Notes: generated by a model not told the origin, from the sequence alone. DNA of 51,827 nucleotides from Clostridia bacterium (GCA_017467865.1 JAFUKG010000016.1:1-51827); one strand, 5' to 3'; positions 16,911 to 25,347 are shown, counted from the first letter of the stretch. Numbers and translations: made by a program.

Positions 16911-18851
16911 TTATGCAGTCTGATATTTTTTCTTTGTCAAGAGCTGAACTGCAACAACAACCGCAACCAGTCCTACACCGATAATATCCGTTGTAAGTCC
17001 GGGGTAGATAAGGAGCAGTCCTCCCACGAGTGAGATAATGCGCTCATACCATGTCATCTTATGTACTAAGAAGCCTTCTAATGATGCGGAAACCGCAAAT
17101 ATGCCAATCAAAGACGTAATGACAATAACTATAACGTCAATTGCTGTTGTGTCGATAAGGAGCATAGCGGGGTTCAATGCAAATACGAAGGGCACGATAA
17201 ATGCACCTATTGCCAGCTTTGTAGCTGTAATGGCGGTTTTCATAGGATTTGCTTGGGCAATTGCCGCACCTGCATACGCTGCCAAGGCAACGGGAGGTGT
17301 CAAATCTGCCACTATTCCAAAATAGAATACAAAGAAATGAGATGCAATAAGAGGCACTCCCATACGTGTCAAAATCGGGGCGCAAGTTGCTGCCATTATG
17401 CAATAGCTTGCAGTAGTGGGAACACCCATACCGAGAACTATACAACAAATCATAGTAAGGAACAGAGCGACAATGACCTGATTACCTGCCAGTGCAACTA
17501 TGCCGTTGATCATCATATTGGCAAGTCCTGTCATAGTGATAGTTCCTGCAATAATACCTGCAACACCGCAGGCAGCGGCGACGGTTATCATTCCCTGACC
17601 GCCAGAGGCAAGTGCTTCCCATATACGCTTAGGAGTAATACGGTTTTCTTTATTGAAAAGGCTGACCACGATTATGGCAATAATGGCAATAGCCGCTGCA
17701 TACTGAATAGATCTCTGGCTTGTTCCAACCAAATAAATGAGAATTATCAAAGGAAGGAGCAAATAAACCTTTTTCAATAAAGGAATGAATTTTGGCAATT
17801 CTTCCTTTGAAAGACCGCGAAGTCCTTCTTTCTTAGCTTCCAAATGAACAGATATAAACACACCCGCAAAGTAAAGAATTGCAGGCAAAATAGCTCTTAC
17901 CACTATGTCGCTGTAAGGAACACCGACATAGTCTGCCATCAGAAAGGCTGCCGCACCCATGATGGGAGGCATAATCTGTCCGCCCGTTGATGCAGACGCC
18001 TCTGCTGCTGCCGCAAACTCGGGCTTATATCCCGTCTTTTTCATCAAAGGAATTGTGACAGAGCCTGAGCCAACGGTATTGGCAACCGACGAGCCCGAAA
18101 CAACGCCTTCCAAGGCACTTGCAACCACCGCAACCTTTGCAGGGCCACCCGAAAATCCTCCGACTATTGCATTGGAAATTTGTATAAAGAAATCGGCAAT
18201 TCCCGTGCGTTCCAAGAAAGCACCGAAGATTATAAATACAATTATAAATTTAGAACATACGTTGATAGGAGTAGAGAGAATACCCTCTTTTCCGTAAAAG
18301 AGGTAACGCACGATATAATTAAGTCTGCCTACAAAGGTGGGGTTTGAAACGCCCCAAATCAAGGCATATGCCACAAAACAGCCTGCCACGATAATGATAG
18401 GCAAGCCTACACTGCGGCGGCATACCTCAACCACAGAAATTATACCGATAATACCAATAATAATCTGATAAAATTCAAGCTTACTTCCTTGCTGAATTAT
18501 GGTAAGTGCATTAAAGGCATAATAGAGAAACGAGCCCGTACCGCCAATCATCAGAAGTATATCGTACCAAGGCATATAATTTACACGTTGCTTGCCTTTT
18601 TTTGCGGGATACATAATATATCCGATAAGCACGATAAACGCTACGAAGGTCGTAAGGCGAAGCTCTTCAAGCCAACTGGCAAAGAGTGTTACGTAGAGAC
18701 AAAATATGGAAAACAAAGCTAAGATCGAGGTTACTACAATCTTAGGTACACCTTCCCATATTCTTGTATTTGACTCTCTGTCAAATTTTTTCATAACGGC
18801 ATCTAAATCCATAGGTTCTGTTTGTTCAGCCGTCTTTTTCTTAAATAACAT
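16911..18851 (-). CDS. TRAP transporter fused permease (TAXI type, DctQM fusion)
   Basis: The membrane part of a tripartite ATP-independent periplasmic transporter, which imports organic acids using ion gradients. The 646-residue protein is very hydrophobic, with about 16-18 segments: a small four-helix Q-type part first (about residues 35-190) and then the large M-type part. Glycine- and proline-rich transport signatures are visible, such as ASASTGGQIMPPIMGAAAF and LGMGVPTTASYC. The fused form goes with TAXI binding proteins, as here. Substrate unknown. Confidence 0.92.
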   Translation of the reverse strand: MLFKKKTAEQTEPMDLDAVMKKFDRESNTRIWEGVPKIVVTSILALFSIFCLYVTLFASWLEELRLTTFVAFIVLIGYIMYPAKKGKQRVNYMPWYDILLMIGGTGSFLYYAFNALTIIQQGSKLEFYQIIIGIIGIISVVEVCRRSVGLPIIIVAGCFVAYALIWGVSNPTFVGRLNYIVRYLFYGKEGILSTPINVCSKFIIVFIIFGAFLERTGIADFFIQISNAIVGGFSGGPAKVAVVASALEGVVSGSSVANTVGSGSVTIPLMKKTGYKPEFAAAAEASASTGGQIMPPIMGAAAFLMADYVGVPYSDIVVRAILPAILYFAGVFISVHLEAKKEGLRGLSKEELPKFIPLLKKVYLLLPLIILIYLVGTSQRSIQYAAAIAIIAIIVVSLFNKENRITPKRIWEALASGGQGMITVAAACGVAGIIAGTITMTGLANMMINGIVALAGNQVIVALFLTMICCIVLGMGVPTTASYCIMAATCAPILTRMGVPLIASHFFVFYFGIVADLTPPVALAAYAGAAIAQANPMKTAITATKLAIGAFIVPFVFALNPAMLLIDTTAIDVIVIVITSLIGIFAVSASLEGFLVHKMTWYERIISLVGGLLLIYPGLTTDIIGVGLVAVVVAVQLLTKKKYQTA

Positions 18852-18885
18852 TAATTCTTCCCTCCTCGGGTACTATTGTAAAAAG

Positions 18886-18913
18886 GGCTGCGAGCATATC
18901 CGCCGCAGCCCCT
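18886..18913 (-). terminator. intra-operon hairpin between TAXI protein and permease
   Basis: On the minus strand GGGCTGCG and CGCAGCCC form an 8-bp GC-rich stem followed by TTTTT. It lies between the binding-protein stop and the permease start and looks like a partial terminator or 3' stabiliser, which would give more binding protein than permease. Confidence 0.7.
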
Positions 18914-18924
18914 AAAAAGCTCAA

Positions 18925-19881
18925 TTACTGTACCGCTACTTCTATTCCCTTTTCTTTGAAATATTTAGCAGCACCTGCGTGGAAAGGAACTGTAAGTCCC
19001 TGTGTTGCATTTTCTAAGGTTAACTCTGAGCCCTTAGCATTTTCTAAAGTAATAGCATCAATATTATCGAATATTGCCGCAGTAAGGTTATAAACGTCCT
19101 CTTCTGATGCGTCAGCATTAACGATTAAGGTTGCTTTAACGGTTACTGTCAGAACGTCTTCTTCCTGACCCTTGTAAGTACCTGCGGGAATATTGTGAGC
19201 AGAGTAGAAGGGACAGCTTTCAATAAGTTTTTCTGCAATCTCGCCGTCGATGGGAACCAAGTAAGCATCATTTGTTGTGCAAAGCTCGGTAATAGCAGGT
19301 GTGGGAGGTCCTGCAACGATAAATGCTGCATCAATTTTGCCGTCCTTCAATGCATCTGCACTGTCAGCAAAGGACTGATACTGTGCCTTAATATCGTTTT
19401 CTGTAAGACCTGCTGCAGTAAGAACGTCAATTGCGTTAAAGTAAACTCCTGAACCGGGAGCGCCGATTGAAACGGATTTGCCCTTTAAGTCTGCTACTGT
19501 CTTAATAGAAGGGTCCATTGTTACAAGCTGAACTGCTTCCGCGTAAAGTCCTGCTACTGTACGGAAGGAAGCAACCTTGCCATCTTCTTCGAAGGAACGA
19601 ATGCCTTCCCAAGCATAAGACATAACGTCTGACTGAACGGTACCAAGCTGATAGTCACCTGCGTCGATACCCTGAATGTTTGCCTTTGAGCCGTCTGTTG
19701 AAACGACAGTTACGTTAATACCGGCTTTGTTTGTTATGTACTGGCCGATAACTCCGCCGTAACCGTAGTAAGTTCCGCCGGTTCCTCCTGTACCCATAGT
19801 CATCTTTGTTCCTGTGCTGCTACATGATGCAAAAGCAAGTACAAGTACCAAAGCAAGCACTAAAGAAATAATCTTTTTCAT
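18925..19881 (-). CDS. TAXI family TRAP transporter solute-binding lipoprotein
   Basis: The extracytoplasmic receptor of the TRAP transporter. The 318-residue protein begins with a lipoprotein signal peptide (MKKIISLVLALVLVLAFASC, lipidated Cys at 20), then the TAXI-type nucleus MGTGGTGGTYYGYGGVIGQ (about residues 29-47), and two alpha/beta lobes. The frame is open 23 codons further upstream, but AAGGAGG lies just before the ATG at 19881 and the signal peptide starts there. TAXI receptors bind carboxylates such as glutamate in a few studied cases; the ligand here is unknown. Confidence 0.93.
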   Translation of the reverse strand: MKKIISLVLALVLVLAFASCSSTGTKMTMGTGGTGGTYYGYGGVIGQYITNKAGINVTVVSTDGSKANIQGIDAGDYQLGTVQSDVMSYAWEGIRSFEEDGKVASFRTVAGLYAEAVQLVTMDPSIKTVADLKGKSVSIGAPGSGVYFNAIDVLTAAGLTENDIKAQYQSFADSADALKDGKIDAAFIVAGPPTPAITELCTTNDAYLVPIDGEIAEKLIESCPFYSAHNIPAGTYKGQEEDVLTVTVKATLIVNADASEEDVYNLTAAIFDNIDAITLENAKGSELTLENATQGLTVPFHAGAAKYFKEKGIEVAVQ

Positions 19882-19912
19882 AATAGCCTCCTTGATTTCT
19901 ATAAAATATAGA

Positions 19913-19930
19913 TTGTATACAATTATACAA
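19913..19930. promoter_or_regulatory. inverted repeat (operator candidate) of the TRAP operon
   Basis: TTGTATA and TATACAA flank ATTG/CAAT, a perfect 7-bp inverted repeat overlapping and extending downstream of the -10 box. The inner TTGTATACAA is itself a 10-bp palindrome of the FadR/GntR operator type. It could also be a site for the adjacent LysR protein. Confidence 0.5.
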
Positions 19931-19950
19931 TATTTTGTTAATTTTTTCAA
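19922..19950 (-). promoter_or_regulatory. promoter of the TRAP transporter operon
   Basis: On the minus strand TTGAAA (19945-19950) and TATAAT (19922-19927) are 17 nt apart, about 40 nt upstream of the binding-protein ATG. Confidence 0.75.
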
Positions 19951-19981
19951 TAGTTATTGTAAAAAAAGTTAATTTTCTAAT

Positions 19982-20018
19982 AAAAAGTCCTCTCATCCTT
20001 TTGGCGAGAGGACTTTTT
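19982..20018. terminator. terminator after the glycosidase-like gene
   Basis: AAAAAGTCCTCTC pairs with GAGAGGACTTTTT around an 11-nt loop. It directly follows the stop of the minus-strand gene at 20021. Confidence 0.88.
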
Positions 20019-20020
20019 GA

Positions 20021-21970
20021 CTATTTAAGAAATAAAACTACGGGGTTGAGAGTGTATGCGGGAAGGTCGAGCAGAAGTGTTTCGCCATCTTTCTTGAAGG
20101 CAACCTCTTCCCTCTTGCCGTCGGAATTAAGCATTTCTATTTTTGAAACAGGTCTCTTAGTATTAAGAGTAATATTTTCGATGGGGTCAAGTCCTATATT
20201 GAAGAAAGCAACAAAGGTTTCTCCGTTTGGAGCTTCTGCCGCCTTGAGATAAACCTCAGCGTCATCGGGATAGTAAACGGGAAGGTTTCCTGTTTCTTCA
20301 AGGAAATTGATAAATTGTTTCTTTCTGTTTTCGTCAAGGAAGGAGAATGCCTGAGTATAAACGAACTCTGTTTTTGCTTTACCCGAGAAAGTAAGCACTC
20401 TTCCCCCAAACTCGTTTTCATAGGATATGCTTGCGGGGAAAAGAGGCACAAGAGTTTTTCCGTCGGGAATATTATATGAAACGGATTCTGCCTTTGCACC
20501 GTCGTGTGGGACAAGCTCCAAACCGCCTATCTGATTTGATACTCGCTTATCAAGCGAAGATATTATTTCGGTTGAACGGTTGGCGCCTTTCCATTCACGG
20601 ACTGTTACACCAAGATATTTACCAAGACCTCTGTCCTGAATATTCTTTGCGGCATAGCCGTCGAGGACAAGAGTACCCGACATCATTTCGATAAGCTCTT
20701 CATCGGTAAAGTTATCTATACTATCCCCTTCAAGGAATGCGGCTCCTCCCTTTTCTGCGGAGAAATAAACGGGAAGTCCGAGACGCTCAAGGACGCATTT
20801 TACCCATTCGTTTGCGGCACTTGAGTTATCAAGTCCGTGGAAGCAGTAATCGGGTTTGGTAGAAAGGGGTGCTCGGCATCCCAGCCATTTAAGGGTGGGA
20901 ACGATCTTTGAAAGCTCGTCGTAAAAGCCTCGGTTTTTAGAAAGTATCTTTCTGTATGCAACGCCTGACTTCGGCTGATGCTCACCAAGCTTTGTAATCC
21001 AGTGCTTAGCACCGCTTATTCCCTCAAGGATAGTGCCTGTATAGTGAGAATGAAGTGACTGTGCACCTGTACTATATCTGTTCTGAGGGCAGGTATCTGT
21101 TTCAGCAAGGTAGTAATCCACACCCCCTTGAGCCTTCATAACGTTGACCTCTATTGCGGCACGCTGAAAAGCCCAAGTAAGGTCTCTTGCGCCCTTGGGT
21201 GAATAGTTTCCGTTGTTTACACGAACGATTGAGGTGTTACCCTCGCCTGCAAGTATTTTAGCAATATCAACTGCGCCCTCTGCCGAAATACCGCAAGTGC
21301 AATAAAGACCCTGAAGTTTCTTATTTACTCTGTCCATTCCCTCTCTCATGGCTTTGGCGCTTTCAAGAAGGGAGTCTATCTGTGTCTTTACGTATATATC
21401 GGCAATTCTTTTATCTTCTTCGCTCTTACCTCTAACTGCTTCAAGGAGTCTTTGGGGCGAAATCGGTGCACCGTTAAGCTCTTCAATCATTTTCATATGA
21501 TTAGGGCATACGCAGCCCAATGCTTCTCGCTGAATAAGACGGAAGTCATCGTCTACCATAATAACTTCGGGTTCAGCCTTTGCAAGAACCTCAAAGCTAT
21601 GACGCATATAATCCTGAAACCCCTTATCGGTGGGGCAGATAGTCCAGGTCTCGTCATATTCGCCATTCGCTGCACCTAAAAGTCCTACGTAATGCTGAAA
21701 AGGAGATTTTGCGGAAAGAGCATATCCGTGACCTATGGAGCACTGAACGAGGATACCGCATTTAAGTCCCATTTCAGAGAGTCTGTCACGGAATTTTATG
21801 TACTTTTCGGTCTGTTGTTCTGCCTTAGGGATGACGGGAGTGCCTTCGGGAACCAGTTTAAACATAAAAAGTGCAAGGTCAGCTACACCTGTTTCATACT
21901 GCCACTTTATGTCTTCACAAATCTCTTCTAAATGTTTAGTATCTAATGTCATTATTGAATAGCGATGCAT
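20021..21970 (-). CDS. large glycoside hydrolase-like protein of unknown function
   Basis: A 649-residue cytosolic protein (no signal peptide or membrane segment). I cannot name the family. The layout resembles a three-domain GH42-type beta-galactosidase: an N-terminal TIM-barrel-like region (about 1-370) with EVIMVDDDFRLI and YYLAETDTCPQNRYSTG containing candidate acidic residues, a middle amidotransferase-like region (about 375-500), and a C-terminal beta domain (about 510-649). A sugar-processing role is inference. It is monocistronic with its own promoter and terminator; AAAGGAG lies 8 nt before the ATG. Confidence 0.6.
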   Translation of the reverse strand: MHRYSIMTLDTKHLEEICEDIKWQYETGVADLALFMFKLVPEGTPVIPKAEQQTEKYIKFRDRLSEMGLKCGILVQCSIGHGYALSAKSPFQHYVGLLGAANGEYDETWTICPTDKGFQDYMRHSFEVLAKAEPEVIMVDDDFRLIQREALGCVCPNHMKMIEELNGAPISPQRLLEAVRGKSEEDKRIADIYVKTQIDSLLESAKAMREGMDRVNKKLQGLYCTCGISAEGAVDIAKILAGEGNTSIVRVNNGNYSPKGARDLTWAFQRAAIEVNVMKAQGGVDYYLAETDTCPQNRYSTGAQSLHSHYTGTILEGISGAKHWITKLGEHQPKSGVAYRKILSKNRGFYDELSKIVPTLKWLGCRAPLSTKPDYCFHGLDNSSAANEWVKCVLERLGLPVYFSAEKGGAAFLEGDSIDNFTDEELIEMMSGTLVLDGYAAKNIQDRGLGKYLGVTVREWKGANRSTEIISSLDKRVSNQIGGLELVPHDGAKAESVSYNIPDGKTLVPLFPASISYENEFGGRVLTFSGKAKTEFVYTQAFSFLDENRKKQFINFLEETGNLPVYYPDDAEVYLKAAEAPNGETFVAFFNIGLDPIENITLNTKRPVSKIEMLNSDGKREEVAFKKDGETLLLDLPAYTLNPVVLFLK

Positions 21971-22009
21971 AGTTATTTCTCCTTTAATTTTGTCTTTAAA
22001 TTACACTTT

Positions 22010-22038
22010 ATTCTATTACGAGCAGAGATAAAAGTCAA
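22010..22038 (-). promoter_or_regulatory. promoter of the glycosidase-like gene
   Basis: On the minus strand TTGACT (22033-22038) and TAGAAT (22010-22015) are 17 nt apart. Confidence 0.65.
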
Positions 22039-22112
22039 CATAAAATACTAAAAAAGCAAGATTTATAAGGATATTGCAACATATTTAAGAAATTTACAAT
22101 GTTCAAAACCCC

Positions 22113-22141
22113 TTGACTTTACAACTCTGAAAATTTATAAT
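22113..22141 (+). promoter_or_regulatory. promoter of the methyltransferase/PP2C-like unit
   Basis: TTGACT (22113-22118) and TATAAT (22136-22141) are 17 nt apart. The -10 box overlaps an in-frame ATG at 22140, which therefore cannot be the start codon. Confidence 0.75.
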
Positions 22142-22166
22142 GTTTGTATATGAAAGGATGACTGAA

Positions 22167-22733
22167 ATGACTTATTATGATAAAAACACAATAAAGCTGT
22201 GCCACTGTCATTTAACGTCGAGAATAAAAGAAGGATACACGGTTATTGACGCTACTTCAGGCAGAGGAAGAGATACTCTTCTTTTATCAAAGCTGGTGGG
22301 TGACAGAGGTAAGGTTTACGCCTTTGACATTCAAGAGGAAGCAATAGAGTCCACAAGACAGCTTCTCGAGGAAAATGGCAGAAAAAACGTAACTCTTATA
22401 CTTGACAGCCATGAGAAAATGAGAAATTACGTTAAAGAGGCGCAATGCGTTGTTTTCAACTTCGGGTATTTACCCGGGTCGGACCACAAGATATTCTCTC
22501 ACGCCGACACAAGTGTCAGGGCTATCGGAGAGGCACTTGAGGTAATAAGTGACGACGGCTTCGTATGTATCTGCTCCTACTACGGCGGAGACACGGGATT
22601 TGAAGAAAAAGAAGCGGTAATGGAGTATCTCCGCGGACTTGACCAAATGAAATACACAGTTATGATGCTTGACTTCATCAACAGAAAAGGATGTCCGCCC
22701 ATATTGTACGTGGTGGAAAAAAATAGAAAATAG
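22167..22733 (+). CDS. class I SAM-dependent methyltransferase, YtqB/MnmM-like
   Basis: A 188-residue Rossmann methyltransferase. The SAM site is VIDATSGRGRDTLLLSKLVG (about residues 25-44), followed by the acidic VYAFDIQ, and the conserved VFNFGYLPGSDH. The pattern fits the rRNA-methylase-like family that includes B. subtilis YtqB, reported as MnmM, which finishes the wobble uridine modification of certain tRNAs; I assign the family with fair confidence and the tRNA role by homology only. The start at 22167 is chosen because AAAGGA lies 8 nt upstream and the promoter -10 excludes 22140; 22158 is an alternative. Confidence 0.78.
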   Translation: MTYYDKNTIKLCHCHLTSRIKEGYTVIDATSGRGRDTLLLSKLVGDRGKVYAFDIQEEAIESTRQLLEENGRKNVTLILDSHEKMRNYVKEAQCVVFNFGYLPGSDHKIFSHADTSVRAIGEALEVISDDGFVCICSYYGGDTGFEEKEAVMEYLRGLDQMKYTVMMLDFINRKGCPPILYVVEKNRK

Positions 22734-22744
22734 AGGAAAATAAT

Positions 22745-23548
22745 ATGTGCAAGATTGAAAAATTTATAATGCCCAAAACTGGCGATAGTGATAAATGCGA
22801 GGATATGCTGGTTGAAACAGAGTATTTTTGTGCAGTAATTGACGGTGTCACCTCTAAATACGATACTTCATTTGACGGAAAAGCTGGAGGGAGAAAGGCT
22901 GCCGAAATTATTGCAAAAATCATCGAAGGTCTTGACGAAAAAGCAGAGGCAAATACTGTTTTTCACCTCTTAAATGACGCTTTAAAAAAGGCGTGCGAGG
23001 AATATAACGTTGAGGTAGGAAAACATTTGCAAGCGTGTGTAATTATTTACAGTAAATACTACAAGGAAATATGGAATTACGGCGACTGCACGCTCATGAT
23101 AAACGGAAAGGAGTACCGACACGAAAAAGCCATCGACGGCATTCTTGAAGGACTTCGGGCCTTTGTGATTTACTCATATCTTAAGGATGGAGGAAAACCT
23201 GAAGAGCTATATAAAAATGACATTGGAAGAGATGCCATACTTCCCTATCTTAAGATGCAAACAGCATTTGCAAACGAAAAGGGATATTTCGGATACCCCG
23301 TTCTTAACGGCGACAAAATCGTAGAAGAGTCCATTATAAAATACAAGGTGAAGACGGGTGACAGAGTAATACTTGCAAGCGACGGCTATCCAAGGCTTTT
23401 CCCTACCCTTAAAGAAAGCGAAGAATATCTTAAAAAGGTTCTTGAAAACGACCCTTTGTCGATTTGCGACAATATGCAAACCAAAATGACGGCGAAGGAT
23501 AATTTGTCTTTTGACGACAGAACCTATTTCAGCTTCACAGCTGAGTAA
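22745..23548 (+). CDS. PP2C-like protein phosphatase domain protein
   Basis: A 267-residue protein with weak but consistent PP2C features: CEDMLVETEYFCAVIDGVTSK near the N-terminus (metal-binding Asp in an A-x-x-DG pattern), YGDCTLMING in the middle, VILASDGYPRLFP (the usual LASDGL region) and KDNLSFDDRTYF near the end (the DN-x-(S/T) region). This suggests a metal-dependent Ser/Thr phosphatase or a derived relative. No partner kinase is in the window. It starts 11 nt after the methyltransferase and shares its promoter. Confidence 0.6.
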   Translation: MCKIEKFIMPKTGDSDKCEDMLVETEYFCAVIDGVTSKYDTSFDGKAGGRKAAEIIAKIIEGLDEKAEANTVFHLLNDALKKACEEYNVEVGKHLQACVIIYSKYYKEIWNYGDCTLMINGKEYRHEKAIDGILEGLRAFVIYSYLKDGGKPEELYKNDIGRDAILPYLKMQTAFANEKGYFGYPVLNGDKIVEESIIKYKVKTGDRVILASDGYPRLFPTLKESEEYLKKVLENDPLSICDNMQTKMTAKDNLSFDDRTYFSFTAE

Positions 23549-23562
23549 AAACAAGCACAAAA

Positions 23563-23597
23563 AAAGCGGGGTTATTACCTCGCTTTAACTTTTTTAA
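23563..23597 (+). terminator. terminator of the methyltransferase/PP2C-like unit
   Basis: AAAGCGGGGT (23563-23572) pairs with ACCTCGCTTT (23577-23586) with one G-T wobble and a TATT loop, followed by a T run. It abuts the marR operator region. Confidence 0.82.
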
Positions 23598-23625
23598 CAA
23601 ACAAGTTGACATTTCAACTTGTTTG
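23598..23625. repeat. 12-bp perfect inverted repeat over the marR -35 box
   Basis: CAAACAAGTTGA and TCAACTTGTTTG are separated by CATT. The -35 TTGACA lies in the left arm and loop. The size and spacing suit a dimeric winged-helix repressor such as the MarR protein encoded next door. Confidence 0.8.
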
Positions 23626-23634
23626 TGTTATAAT
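23606..23634 (+). promoter_or_regulatory. consensus marR operon promoter
   Basis: TTGACA (23606-23611) and TATAAT (23629-23634) are exactly consensus with a 17-nt spacer. Such a strong promoter needs tight repression to be controllable, and both boxes lie within inverted repeats. Confidence 0.88.
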
Positions 23635-23672
23635 GCAGATGTTGTAATTACAACATCTGCATTATAACACAA
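23623..23672. repeat. 50-bp perfect palindrome over the marR -10 box and leader
   Basis: Two 25-bp arms meet with no spacer between 23647 and 23648. The arm reads TTGTGTTATAAT, then GCAGATGTTGTAA, and its exact complement follows. The centre TTGTAATTACAA resembles MarR/OhrR-type operators. The -10 box lies in the left arm and is mirrored in the right arm. The right arm ends at the ribosome site, AAGGAG (23671-23676). Confidence 0.95.
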
Positions 23673-23685
23673 GGAGAGAATATTT

Positions 23686-24138
23686 ATGGTAGACAGATTC
23701 GAGCGTTTTTCCCTCGCAATTTCTGAAATTTCAAGACATTGGCATAAAATTGCCTCCGAAGAGCTTTCTAAATATGAACTAAAAGGGCCCCACGCCACCT
23801 ATCTTATCGCAATGTATAAATATCCCGACGGCATTACGGTACCTCAGCTTTGCGAGGTATGCGGTAAGGATAAGTCCGACGCTTCACGCATGCTTTCTAT
23901 ACTTGAAAAGAAAGGGCTCATAAAAAAGCAAGTGGTTGACGGAAGTCTGTACAGAGGACTTTTAGTGTTGACCGACGAAGGAAAATCCGCCGCCGAGCAC
24001 GTTAGTCAGAGAGCAAGCCGTGCAGTAGAACTGGCAGGCAGAGACCTTACCGATGAAACGAGAGAAACGTTTTACAAAGCCCTTGAGTCAATTACTTTAA
24101 ATCTGCGCGAGCTCAGCAAGGAGGGAATCCCCCAATAA
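23686..24138 (+). CDS. MarR family transcriptional regulator
   Basis: A 150-residue winged-helix regulator: dimerisation helix, LKGPHATYLIAMYKYPDGI, the recognition region TVPQLCEVCGKDKSDASRMLSILEKKGLIKK (about residues 50-80), and a wing ending LLVLTDEGKSAAEHV. Members are usually repressors relieved by small lipophilic ligands or oxidants. AAGGAG lies 9 nt upstream of the ATG. The stop overlaps the next start by one base. Self-repression through the promoter palindromes is likely. Confidence 0.92.
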   Translation: MVDRFERFSLAISEISRHWHKIASEELSKYELKGPHATYLIAMYKYPDGITVPQLCEVCGKDKSDASRMLSILEKKGLIKKQVVDGSLYRGLLVLTDEGKSAAEHVSQRASRAVELAGRDLTDETRETFYKALESITLNLRELSKEGIPQ

Positions 24139-25346
24139 TGAATATAGTCAAAAAAACCTATTGCCGTGTTTTTCAAACGGTATTCAGACTCGCTCTTCCC
24201 TTCCTTCCATACAGAGAGCCGAAAATAATAACCTCTTGCGAAAAGCTCAGCGAAGTATTAAAAAAAGAAAAAACAAAGACAGTTCTTATAGTAACAGATA
24301 AAGGAATTGTAAATAACGGCTTGACAGCACCCCTTGAAAAGGTGTTAAAAAATAGCGGCGTTTCGTTTGCCGTCTATGATAAAACACAGCCAAACCCTAC
24401 TGTGCATAACGTAGAAGAGGCGTTGAGCCTTTTTAAAGAAAACAAATGCGACGCTCTTATCGCCATAGGAGGCGGTTCTTCTATGGACTGCGCTAAAGCG
24501 CTTGGCGCAAGGGTAGCGTATCCAAAAAAATCTGTTGGACAGATGAAGGGAATACTACGAGTTATTCGTAAGCTTCCCATCCTCATCGCTATTCCCACTA
24601 CTGCAGGTACGGGCTCTGAGGTAACCCTTGCTTCTATCATAACTGACAGCGAAAAGCATCACAAGTATGCTCTTATGAGTTTCCCACTTATCCCACGCTA
24701 CGCTGTTTTAGATGCCACTCTCACCTATTCTCTGCCCTCTCATCTTACCGGATCGACAGGTATGGATGCTCTAACTCACGCTGTGGAAGCGTACATCGGA
24801 CGTTCCACTACCAAGGAGACAAGAAAGCTGGCAATCGAAGCCGTAAAGCTGATTTTTGAAAACGTTGAAACTGCATATAAGGATGCTCACAATCACAAGG
24901 CAAGAGAAAACATGCTTCACGCCGCATACAAGGCGGGAATTGCTTTTTCAAAATCCTACGTAGGATATATCCACGCTGTGGCACATTCCTTGGGAGGTCA
25001 GTATGGTACTCCTCACGGGCTTGCCAATGCAGTAATTATGCCTTACGTTTTAGAGTCTTACGGGGAAAGTGCATACAAGAAATTACACAAGCTTGGTGTT
25101 GCGGTGGGAATTTGCAATGAAAGTGACAGTGAAAAGAGCGGTGCTGAATACTTTATAAAAGCAATCAGGGAGCTGAACTCAAAAATGGGCATTCCCGAAA
25201 AAATCTCAGGCATAAAAAAGGAGGATATCGGTATTATGGCAAATCACGCCGAAAAGGAAGCTAATCCTCTTTATCCCGTTCCCAAGCTTATGACAAAAAA
25301 CGAGCTTGAAGAAATCTATTACCAAATTTCAGATTGGAGCAACTGA
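24138..25346 (+). CDS. iron-containing alcohol dehydrogenase
   Basis: A 402-residue type III (Fe-ADH) dehydrogenase interconverting alcohols and aldehydes with NAD(P). Motifs: VTDKGIVNNG and IAIGGGSSMDCAKALG (dinucleotide binding), [24 protein letters not shown] (iron-ligand His), and HSLGGQYGTPHGLANAV (further iron-ligand His residues). Translationally coupled to marR (shared base) and followed after 1 nt by the aldehyde dehydrogenase. Likely substrate class: medium or long-chain alcohol/aldehyde, by context only. Confidence 0.92.
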   Translation: MNIVKKTYCRVFQTVFRLALPFLPYREPKIITSCEKLSEVLKKEKTKTVLIVTDKGIVNNGLTAPLEKVLKNSGVSFAVYDKTQPNPTVHNVEEALSLFKENKCDALIAIGGGSSMDCAKALGARVAYPKKSVGQMKGILRVIRKLPILIAIPTTAGTGSEVTLASIITDSEKHHKYALMSFPLIPRYAVLDATLTYSLPSHLTGSTGMDALTHAVEAYIGRSTTKETRKLAIEAVKLIFENVETAYKDAHNHKARENMLHAAYKAGIAFSKSYVGYIHAVAHSLGGQYGTPHGLANAVIMPYVLESYGESAYKKLHKLGVAVGICNESDSEKSGAEYFIKAIRELNSKMGIPEKISGIKKEDIGIMANHAEKEANPLYPVPKLMTKNELEEIYYQISDWSN

Positions 25347-25347
25347 T

